DNA from: Nosema muscidifuracis
Taxonomy: Eukaryota > Microsporidia > Nosematidae
Assembly: GCA_028335825.1 (NCBI GenBank)
Contig: JAIOKI010000008.1
Location: 248,001 to 312,000 of the forward strand
Direction: 5' to 3'
DNA: 64,000 nucleotides
Both the position numbers and the translations under genes were made by a program. The notes under the pieces were generated by a model. That model had not been told where the DNA came from. It saw only the letters and a list, made by a program, of their open reading frames with translations, and did no database searches. Shown one piece after another: positions 17,268-25,422 of this stretch (within the stretch, counting starts at the first letter, position 1; every line of letters starts with the position of its first letter).

Positions 17268-17770
17268 TTTTTTTTACCATTTTTTTCGTAATATATTAAT
17301 TCTTCTATAATAGCAGAAAATAATTCAAAAGAACAACCTGTCTGACTAGGATCAAATTTTTTGATACCAGAGTTGTGTCTATTAATATTCTTAAAAAGTT
17401 TTTCATAATATTCTTTCAAATCACATTCTGGCTTATCTCTCATTTCATCAAATATATTTTTAATTAACATTAAAGATCCATTCTTTTGTTTTCTTTTGTC
17501 AATATAATCTCTAAACAGGTCTAGATGAAATAAGCATTGAATTAACGAATTAGTAAAACAGTTTGTTCCGCTATTAATTAGTTTTGGAAATTTTGTTGTT
17601 GAAGTTACTTGCTTACTACTTTGGATTATTTCTTCATCATTATTGCTCCCAAAATAATAATTACTATGTTGGAAAACATATCCAGCTGGTATGCATGTTA
17701 GTATTATAACTACAAGAAATATTTTTTTGTTACGGGATACTTCTTGATTTCCATTTTCTGTAGTTGGCAT
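17249..17770 (-). CDS. USP-type deubiquitinase, N-terminal part with membrane anchor
   Basis: Cysteine-protease deubiquitinase of the USP/UCH-2 family, which removes ubiquitin from proteins. Residues 16-33 (KIFLVVIILTCIPAGYVF) form an N-terminal signal-anchor or signal peptide, so the enzyme is probably on or in the secretory membranes, unusual for the family. The Cys box LINSGTNCFTNSLIQCLF (Cys71) follows, close to the usual LxNLGNTCYMNSxLQxL with changed flanks. The product ends at residue 173 just past an A8 run, before the His box, which follows in another frame (previous entry). Both halves add up to about 330 residues, small for a USP but normal for microsporidia. CCCC sits one base before the ATG. 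Confidence 0.8.
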   Translation of the reverse strand: MPTTENGNQEVSRNKKIFLVVIILTCIPAGYVFQHSNYYFGSNNDEEIIQSSKQVTSTTKFPKLINSGTNCFTNSLIQCLFHLDLFRDYIDKRKQKNGSLMLIKNIFDEMRDKPECDLKEYYEKLFKNINRHNSGIKKFDPSQTGCSFELFSAIIEELIYYEKNGKKNFNFTN

Positions 17771-17771
17771 T

Positions 17772-17775
17772 GGGG
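17772..17775 (-). promoter_or_regulatory. C-rich start signal of the deubiquitinase gene
   Basis: On the minus strand, CCCC stands one base before the ATG at 17770. It shows that the split gene still has a normal start region. Confidence 0.5.
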
Positions 17776-18723
17776 CATGATTAAATTATAATTATATAAA
17801 AAAAAGGGGAATTAATAACTGATTATAATTAAACTTATTGTTTTTGTTTTATGCTTATTCGTGTACAATACTTTTACTGTAAAGTTTCTTTATGAAAAGG
17901 AATTTATTCTTTTTGACATGTGACCTCAATTTTTTGGTAGTTGATATTTAAAAAAAATTAATTAAATAAAATCAGAAATAGATATTTTTGAAAAATTCAA
18001 AGAAATTTATTCAAACTTATAATCATTAGAATTGTACAATAAACAAAGATCTTACTTATTGTTTTAATTGATATATCACTAATATATAAGAAAAAGGAAA
18101 TTTATTTTTTAAGTACAATAATATGCTGATGGGAATAAAAATTTAATTAATATGATATTTTATATAAAATAACATTAAATCAAAAAATAAAAGATAAAAA
18201 TGATTAATTGAATATTTCTCCTTATTATCAATTTTTTACTCTAAGAGACAATTTTAAATCTATAAATACTACTTCTTAACAATTATTCTTATGCACTTTT
18301 CAAACTAAAAATATAAAAATAATTAGCATAAAGAGAAAGTAAACTGATCAATAGAATTTTTCTTGACTAAATAATAAAAACAAAAAGGGATAAAAGATAA
18401 ATAATACTTAAAATTTAACAAAATTTACATGGTCACAAAAAATTACTTATTATTATGCCATTTAAACTTTGTTTTTAAGGGTGAGAACATACTAAAAATT
18501 AATACGATGTATTTAGTAAATAAAATATTTTTCTGGCATTGTACTCTTCGAAAATCTCTTAATGATAGAAAAATAATGATTTATTTGTAATTCGAGTCTT
18601 ACATGTAAATTTCATATTTTTATGATAAATTAAAATCATTTTGGGTAACAACATTTATGATAAAATTAAATACACAAAAAAGTAAGATGAATAAAAACAT
18701 ACTTCGATATTTTTTATAAAATA
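17776..18723. other. Intergenic, nothing recognised
   Basis: AT-rich DNA between the deubiquitinase start and the tRNA gene. No protein frame with recognisable content is found, nor any RNA gene. The small antisense frame near 18,620-18,805 only reads through the tRNA. Confidence 0.6.
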
Positions 18724-18795
18724 TTCCTCGTCCGGGAATCGAACCCGGGCCTACAGTGTGAGAGACTATCATCCTAACCACTGGACCAACAAGGA
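18724..18795 (-). tRNA. tRNA-Glu (anticodon CTC)
   Basis: On the minus strand a full cloverleaf is visible. The acceptor TCCTTGT pairs with ACGAGGA, the D arm includes GTCCAGTGGTTAGGA, the anticodon stem ATAGT/ACTGT encloses loop CTCTCAC with anticodon CTC, and the T arm CCGGG-TTCGATT-CCCGG is perfect. Box A and box B promoter sequences are internal as usual. There is no intron and no encoded CCA. A TTTTTTAT stretch about 10 bases past the 3' end can serve as the Pol III stop. It closely resembles tRNA-Glu of other eukaryotes. Confidence 0.95.
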
Positions 18796-19325
18796 TACTA
18801 ATCAAAATTTATCTAAAAATAAATCTATATTTTCTAAACCAACGAAAATATTTAAATAAAGATAGCACGCATCAGATTTTTTATTTAGGTTATATCTTTT
18901 GGTAATAAATTAAGATCAATTTGGTAAACTACAAATAGGAACTTTTCAAAAATAAAGAATGTTTAATGAAGCTTCTCTTATCAATCAATAATTTAAAATT
19001 ACAAGTCAGCCCTGAAGCTTAATTTAAAAAAAAATACTTTTTAATATTAATACCGTACAATGGAAAATAAACAGGATCATTCTGGAAAATATAATTATTT
19101 TATTATAAATTCAAATGATTTTTTTATTATTAGATTTATTAATTTTTTACTAGTTGTATTGTTATATCAGTAAATTATTTATAATAAGATCGCATTTTTT
19201 CCAGGTTTTTTCTTTAAAATGATCACATGTCAACTTCTAATAGTTAAGAAATATTATCTAGATTATAAAATGGGTTGTTTAACTAATTTTGAAGCTTTAA
19301 TTTATTTTAAATTTATTACAAGTAA
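18796..19325. other. Intergenic, nothing recognised
   Basis: AT-rich DNA between the tRNA and the end of the PI synthase gene. No gene or repeat array is seen. Confidence 0.55.
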
Positions 19326-19892
19326 TTATTTTTTAATCATGATCATTGATATTCTACAAATAGAATCCCACAATTGAATAACATGAAACAACATTTTCAT
19401 AATAGTACACCATCGTAAACAACTAACGAATTTTTCATATTTTCTATGGTACAATAAGGAAATAAAATATGCTTCTGATAATAAACAAATAGGAAATAGA
19501 AAGTACTTATTGTAATAGATTTTCAAAAATAAATTTGAATTATCTTTATGACTAGTTAAATTAATAGCTGATATATGAAATTGAATAAAATGTGATAACA
19601 AATCAATCAAAATATACAAACAAATAAAATTATACATCTTAGGTGATTCTTTAACAATTCTGTATCCAATAATAACTGTAGAAATTCTATCAGTGATCAT
19701 ATCCAAGCAAGCACCAAGTTCTGATGATTGTTTATATAAACGAGCAGTGTATCCATCAAAGAAATCTAAAATTGCTGATATACTGTAGAATAATATAAAT
19801 AATCTCGTGGGTGAATATATAGAAGCTATTAACAGTCCTAGCCTGATATATCCTATCGAATTTGGAACATTGAAAATTACTTCCAGATTCAT
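19326..19892 (-). CDS. PIS1: Phosphatidylinositol synthase (CDP-alcohol phosphatidyltransferase)
   Basis: Integral membrane enzyme joining CDP-diacylglycerol and myo-inositol to give phosphatidylinositol, normally in the ER. 188 residues, slightly shorter than yeast Pis1. The CDP-alcohol phosphatidyltransferase signature is complete: D43-x2-D46-G47-x2-A50-R51-x8-G60-x3-D64-x3-D68 (DFFDGYTAR...GACLDMITDR). The N-terminal VPNSIGYIRLGL and the S-x-LGA-LDM-TDR wording fit PI synthase better than choline/ethanolamine or phosphatidylglycerol enzymes. Five to six hydrophobic segments are spread along the protein. CCCC lies six bases before the ATG on the minus strand. The young LINE tail begins less than 0.1 kb upstream of this start. 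Confidence 0.88.
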   Translation of the reverse strand: MNLEVIFNVPNSIGYIRLGLLIASIYSPTRLFILFYSISAILDFFDGYTARLYKQSSELGACLDMITDRISTVIIGYRIVKESPKMYNFICLYILIDLLSHFIQFHISAINLTSHKDNSNLFLKIYYNKYFLFPICLLSEAYFISLLYHRKYEKFVSCLRWCTIMKMLFHVIQLWDSICRISMIMIKK

Positions 19893-19944
19893 TTATAAGG
19901 GGAGTTAATTTTTTAAAAAAAAAACCTGTATATTAATCAAAAAA

Positions 19945-20095
19945 ATAGTTTATTGAGATATTAAAGAAAGCTTATAATAAAATAAAAATAAAAAGATTTA
20001 TTGAGATAAGAGAAAAAACCTACACAGCAAGTAAAAAAAATAAAATAAAATGATTTATTGAGATAAGAAAGAAAAGCCACACAGCAAGTAAAAAC
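19945..20095 (-). repeat. Stacked copies of the LINE 3' tail
   Basis: The minus-strand word ACTTGCTGTGTGG...CTTATCTCAATAAAT followed by TTTATTTTATTTT occurs at about 20,045-20,095 and again at 19,990-20,040. A more decayed TTTATTGAGATATTAAAGAAAG copy (plus-strand wording) lies at 19,947. The last 55 bases of the element are thus repeated at its very end. Confidence 0.8.
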
Positions 20096-21356
20096 TTCTA
20101 CATCCAATATTTTGTGACACACACCAGCATACCATGAAGGTCTTGCTTGTAGGAAGATTGGGAACCCCTTAGGATTAGTTAAAATCCATCAGTCATAATG
20201 ATTGAGACCTGCGTTCAGCAGGATTTTGGGTTATCGCCTGGTTCAATACACCAATTAAGAACACAACTCAGTTCAGCGGAATGCTACGGCATAATATGCA
20301 GCTTTGAGCCAAACCCCTCCCAGGTCAGAATTTAATTCTTTTGTTGCTAATAAATTAGCTACTTTTGTATCAGATTTTACTCTGATGAGACATGAAGTCT
20401 ACTCTTTTGTTGTACAATGATATATCTTTGTACTATCATTTTATCAAGAAATTCTACTCTTGCAAGTAGAGCTTTTCTTCCTGTTGGTGAAGTCTTGATG
20501 TCATTTATATTACCAATGATCATCTTAACTTGTTCTATTTTTGTTAGAGTTAAAGAATTTAACTCTGAATTTTGTTCTCATAAAGAGATCTTGTCTCAGA
20601 TAAGGATGGACAATCTAACAGGAAATGTTCAAGATTTTCCTGTTCTCCCTCACATAGAAAGCAATGTTCTCTATAATACTGAGGGATTCTACGAGCATTA
20701 GCTAACGCAGAAGACCATCTAATTAAATTACACCTTATTTTAGTGTAATTCCTTATCTGTCTTTTATTTACTTGTGTTAGTATGTACTTGAGTTGAGACT
20801 CAAATATATCATACTGTGCTGCTATTGAGGATGCTATGGTAGTATTATAGGATCTCCTATCTTTCAATACCTCGATTATTCTTTGTTTGGCTACTTTGTA
20901 GTCAATACTTTCATAGTTGTGTCCGACATATCTTTTACACCACCGTCGAGTTCTTGAACTCCATGTAGTCTTTTTGGCTCTCGGAACTTGTTCTACAAAT
21001 TCCGAGATTATAGTTTTGTTGTGTCTCCACTTCCTTAATGCTCTAAAGCGATTTAAAGCTGCTTGTATTTGAATCCTGTTAATACAGAACTCATCCATTA
21101 TCCTATCTAATGGGACTATTTTTGTCCAGAATATCATCCGAACAGCTTTTCTGAGAATCCTACTGATTCTCCCTGATCTTGTGCTAGACATTCCCCATAA
21201 CTCACTACCGTACATGAGTGCAGGTACTAGTACATTCTTTATTAGTATTCCCTTAAACGGAATACATATACTCTTGTTAAGAAGCTTTGGTTTCAATGCT
21301 TCTAATGCTTTTTTGCCTCTAAAGGCTCCATCTTTTACAAGATGATCTTCGAGGGT
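19985..21356 (-). mobile_element. 5'-truncated copy A of the two-ORF LINE
   Basis: Matches the complete copy B from B's position about 22,693 to its 3' end, with only a few scattered differences over 1.3 kb. So it is a young insertion. It keeps the C-terminal 240 codons of ORF2, with a 1-base deletion near 20,577 (CTCTGAATTTTG where B has CTCTGGGATTTTG) that ends the frame early, and the whole 3' UTR. Its truncated 5' end touches the oligo-A/TAAAA tail of copy B with no host DNA between (21,357). Confidence 0.93.
20559..21296 (-). pseudogene. LINE ORF2 C-terminal fragment (copy A)
   Basis: Encodes the part after the RT thumb, through the C-x2-C-x8-H-x4-C finger (HCFLCEGEQENLEHFLLDC), nearly identical to residues 931-1174 of the intact ORF2. 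No start codon of its own. Confidence 0.9.
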
Positions 21357-21711
21357 AAAAAAAAAAAAAAAAAAATAAAATAAAATAATTTATTGAGATA
21401 AGAAAGAAAAGCCACACAGCAAGTAAAAACTTCTACATCCAATATTTGGTGACACACACCAGCATACCATGAAGGCCTTGCTTGTAGGAAGATTGGGAAC
21501 CCCTTAGGATTAATTAAAATCCAACAGTCATAATGACTGAGACCTGCGTTCAGCAGGATTTTGGGTTATCGCCTGGTTCAATACACCATTTAAGAACACA
21601 ACTCAGTTCGGCGGAATGCTACGGCATAATATGCAGCTTTAAGCCAAACCCCTCCCAGGTCATAATTTAATTCTTTTGTTGCTAATAAATTAGCTACTTT
21701 TGTATCAGATT

Positions 21712-24700
21712 TTACTCTAATGAGACATGAAGTCTACTTTTTTGTTGTACAATGATATATCTTTGTACTATCATTTTATCAAGAAATTCTACTCTTGCAA
21801 GTAGAGCTTTTCTTCCTGTTGGTGAAGTTTTAATGTCATTTATATTACCAATGATCATCTTAACTTGTTCTATTTTTGTTAGAGTTAAAGAATTTAACTC
21901 TGGGATTTTGTTCTCATAAAGAGATCTTGTTTCAGATAAGGATGGACAATCTAACAGGAAATGTTCAAGATTTTCCTGTTCTCCCTCACATAGAAAGCAA
22001 TGTTCTCTATAATACTGAGGGATTCTACGAGCATTAGCTAACGCAGGAGACCATCTAATTAAATTACACCTTACTTTGGTGTAATTCCTTATCTGTCTTT
22101 TACTAACTTGTGTTAGTATGTGCTTGAGTTGAGACTCAAATATACCATACTGTGCTGCTAGTGAGGATGCTATGGTAGTATTATAGGATCTCCTACCTTT
22201 CAATACCTCGATTATTCTTTGTTTGGCTACTTTGTAGTCAATACTTTCATAGTCGTGTCCGACATATCTTTTACACCACCGTCGAGTTCTTGAACTCCAT
22301 GTAGTCTTTTTGGCTCTTGGAACTTGTTCTACAAATTCCGAGATTATAGTTTTGTTGTGTTTCCACTTCCTTAATGCTCTAAAGCGATTTAGAGCTGCTT
22401 GTATTTGAATCCTGTTAATACAGAACTCATCCATTATCCTATCTAATGGAACTATTTTTGTCCAGAATATCATCCGAACAGCTTTTCTGAGAATCCTACT
22501 GATTCTCCCTGATCTTGTGCTAGACATTCCCCATAACTCACTACCGTACATGAGTGCAGGTACTAGTACATTCTTTATTAGTATTCCCTTAAACGGAATA
22601 CATATACTCTTGTTAAGAAGCTTTGGTTTCAATGCTTCTAATGCTTTTTTGCCTCTAAAGGCTCCATCTTTTACAAGATGATCTTCGAGGGTGCTTCTTT
22701 TAATCAACACACCCAAATACCTGTATTCTGTGACTTCACAGATCTTTCCGAAGTCAATATCTATAGAGATATCTTCTGACTCATAGCTTGTATTGGTGTT
22801 CCATACGAGAATACCACTTTTGTTACAGTTAACTCTCATTTGATTGTCAACTGCCCATTTACTGATTTGTTGAATTTTTAGTTCCAAATCATTTTTTGAA
22901 TCACCAAAGACAACAATGTCATCTGCAAACATCAGTCCTGGTATTGCTATTGTTGATCGAGGTACAATCACTTTTGTCATGTCATCAAAAATGTCATTAA
23001 TAAACAGATTGAACAACATTGGAGAACAAGGGCATCCTTGTCTCACACCTTTTCTGTAGCTATAGCCACTGCTTGTATCTCCACCTATGCGGATTCTCAT
23101 TTGTGTGTTACCATATATATCTTTCAATGTATTTATCAGATATTCTGGTATACAATACTTTTGTAGCTTATTAAATAATAGCTCATGGCTAACATTATCA
23201 TAAGCTTTTTCAAAGTCTATGAAGCACAGATATGTCTTCAGACTTCGAAATTCTCTTCTTTTAACAACTTCTAATAAAGTTGCTACCTGGTTCATACATT
23301 CTTCTCCTGCTCTAAATCCAGCCTGATAAGGAGAAAGAATGTTATTTGTATCGACAAACTGTGTAAGTCTATCATTGATTATTTTGAGGTATATTTTACT
23401 GATTGTATTAATCAGTGCAATACCTCTATAGTTGTTGATATCTGTTTCATCTCCTTTTTTATGGAGGCATACCATATCAGCAGCACTCCAATAAACAGGT
23501 GGGCTGGCACCTGTTATAAATTTGTTGATCTCATCCACCAAGAATGAGGGCAGCTTTTTATCTACTAGACTAGGCCTAAGTAGTACCTTGTATAGCTCAG
23601 TTGGAATTTCATCCGGACCGGCTGCTTTGTTATTGCCACAATTATTTGTAGCTTTTATTAATTCCTCCATTGTGACGTCATCAGGAGGCTCTTTTAAAAG
23701 ACTTTTGTTGTATATAGAGTCACTATCTACAGTTGATGTTGCTAATTTAGCATAAAATTTGTTAGCTATTTCTAGCTTCTTTTGTTGCTCATTGTGAGCT
23801 CTGCCCTCCTCGTCTTGAAGACAAACATTGTCTAGTCTAACTGATGTGTTAGACATACCCTTTAGCCACTTCCAGAAATCTCTAGAGCGATTACTTTTAT
23901 AGAGGTTTATGCCATTAAAGGCCCAGAGATTAGCTCGTTCTCGCCGAACCTTCACTCTTGTTTCCTCAACTTCTTTTTTTAATGTCAAATACCTAAAAGC
24001 ATTTACATCATTCCATTGTTTTAGTACTCGCTTTGTGACAAGTCTAAATCTTTTATACACATTAATGTGCTTCCATTTAATAGGTAATCCTTTTCTTACC
24101 TTAACTTTATCGTACACCTTTTCAGTTGTACATACTTCTTTTAAAACTCTTGAGAGTTCTTCTATTGTGAATAGTTTCCTATTCAAAAGCTGACTCAATT
24201 TCTCTTCAATAAGAGGATCTTGCATCTTCTTTCTGTTATATGTAAAAGATGTCTCTACTACTGGAGAAGGAAGAGTTATGTATCTTCTAAGTAGTAGATG
24301 ATCTCCTACAGCCCATCTTCGTGAGATAGTAACCTTCTCACTGTCTTGTTTTAAGACTCTAAAGATCGTATCAATACGTCTTTTTGAGACTTTACCATTA
24401 CTCAGGATTCTAGTTCCTGATACTCTATTGTAGTTGATAAGAGGATTTAAACCTCCAGCAACAAGCTTTTGTTTGAGAGTTGAATCTTTACAATTCATAT
24501 CTCCCATTACTATAATCTCCTTGTAGCATCTTTTGTTCTTCTCAATATTAAGAAGGTTGATTAATTTTATGAGAGTTAATTGCTTAAGCTCTCTATCTTG
24601 TGGCACATAGACATTGATAACTAGTATCTTTGTCCATCCTGTACTTGTTTTGAATTCAACAACCGTTTGTAGGATGTTGTCATCATTACCTTTTTTAGAG

Positions 24701-25422
24701 CATCTCACTGCTCCACTTTTTCTTACCAAGGTCATTAAACCTGGTTTATTTTTACCTATGGCAGGTGTTTCCATTACCATATACTTTTCTAGTCTTCCAA
24801 TAAAAGTGGATTTCTTCCATGTTTCTTGTAGACATAAAATTGATGGTTTCTCTACTTTCAAAAGGATCTCTAAGTCCTCCTTCTTCCCATAAAGATGATT
24901 TATATTAAGACTACAAAGCTTAACTTTGTCAAGAGTCTTTAACTTTTGTACCTGCTTAAACTTAGCTGGTTTTTCTTTTAACACATTAATGTTTAACTGC
25001 TTTAATGCATTAATGAAGTTGTCTTTTTGTACTTTCTTTACAACAAAGAAAGTAAATGTTGTATCACGTCTGCGATGTCTTTTACTACCTACAATACAGT
25101 TATCTAAAACTGGACTAACTCTTGTAAGTTGCTTTTGTAACTCTAAAATCTTAATATGGCTTGCCAAGGCCTTTACTAAGCAGAGCTTCTTTTGTAAGCT
25201 GTTAAGCTTGATCTTTTTTCTTAAATTAAACATTACATTATAATTTAAAGATTTTACTCCGAGGGATCTCGAATGACATTTACTTTTGATTTTAATAAGT
25301 TTGTAACTTAAATCAATACAAATACTTTTGTTGCTTCTAAGAAGCTTAAATAAAGAAGTTTTTTGATTCCTTAGAGTGAATCGTAATAAATCAATATTTA
25401 GAATTTTATTTTCAGGGACCAT
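21712..25422 (-). CDS. LINE ORF2: AP endonuclease + reverse transcriptase
   Basis: 1236 residues. Residues 1-160 are basic with no known motif. The AP-like endonuclease spans about 168-380: LCSLNINHL, the metal-binding Glu in LQETW (about 200), NVYVPQD, GDMNCKDSTL (about 308-316), and the C-terminal VGDHLLL (about 372-378). The reverse transcriptase spans about 590-910: NNKAAGPDEIP, YRGIALINTISKIY, FIDFEKAYDNVSH (740s), GVRQGCPCSPMLFNLFIND (about 792-810), catalytic FADD (832-835) and EYRYLGV (thumb). C-terminal finger C1142-x2-C1145-x8-H1154-x4-C1159. It nicks DNA and copies the element's RNA into the nick. The start overlaps the ORF1 stop by 11 bases. Confidence 0.95.
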   Translation of the reverse strand: MVPENKILNIDLLRFTLRNQKTSLFKLLRSNKSICIDLSYKLIKIKSKCHSRSLGVKSLNYNVMFNLRKKIKLNSLQKKLCLVKALASHIKILELQKQLTRVSPVLDNCIVGSKRHRRRDTTFTFFVVKKVQKDNFINALKQLNINVLKEKPAKFKQVQKLKTLDKVKLCSLNINHLYGKKEDLEILLKVEKPSILCLQETWKKSTFIGRLEKYMVMETPAIGKNKPGLMTLVRKSGAVRCSKKGNDDNILQTVVEFKTSTGWTKILVINVYVPQDRELKQLTLIKLINLLNIEKNKRCYKEIIVMGDMNCKDSTLKQKLVAGGLNPLINYNRVSGTRILSNGKVSKRRIDTIFRVLKQDSEKVTISRRWAVGDHLLLRRYITLPSPVVETSFTYNRKKMQDPLIEEKLSQLLNRKLFTIEELSRVLKEVCTTEKVYDKVKVRKGLPIKWKHINVYKRFRLVTKRVLKQWNDVNAFRYLTLKKEVEETRVKVRRERANLWAFNGINLYKSNRSRDFWKWLKGMSNTSVRLDNVCLQDEEGRAHNEQQKKLEIANKFYAKLATSTVDSDSIYNKSLLKEPPDDVTMEELIKATNNCGNNKAAGPDEIPTELYKVLLRPSLVDKKLPSFLVDEINKFITGASPPVYWSAADMVCLHKKGDETDINNYRGIALINTISKIYLKIINDRLTQFVDTNNILSPYQAGFRAGEECMNQVATLLEVVKRREFRSLKTYLCFIDFEKAYDNVSHELLFNKLQKYCIPEYLINTLKDIYGNTQMRIRIGGDTSSGYSYRKGVRQGCPCSPMLFNLFINDIFDDMTKVIVPRSTIAIPGLMFADDIVVFGDSKNDLELKIQQISKWAVDNQMRVNCNKSGILVWNTNTSYESEDISIDIDFGKICEVTEYRYLGVLIKRSTLEDHLVKDGAFRGKKALEALKPKLLNKSICIPFKGILIKNVLVPALMYGSELWGMSSTRSGRISRILRKAVRMIFWTKIVPLDRIMDEFCINRIQIQAALNRFRALRKWKHNKTIISEFVEQVPRAKKTTWSSRTRRWCKRYVGHDYESIDYKVAKQRIIEVLKGRRSYNTTIASSLAAQYGIFESQLKHILTQVSKRQIRNYTKVRCNLIRWSPALANARRIPQYYREHCFLCEGEQENLEHFLLDCPSLSETRSLYENKIPELNSLTLTKIEQVKMIIGNINDIKTSPTGRKALLARVEFLDKMIVQRYIIVQQKSRLHVSLE

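Noticed and set aside
18620-18805. 61-residue minus-strand frame
   Set aside because: It reads straight through the tRNA-Glu gene and has no family match; a shadow.
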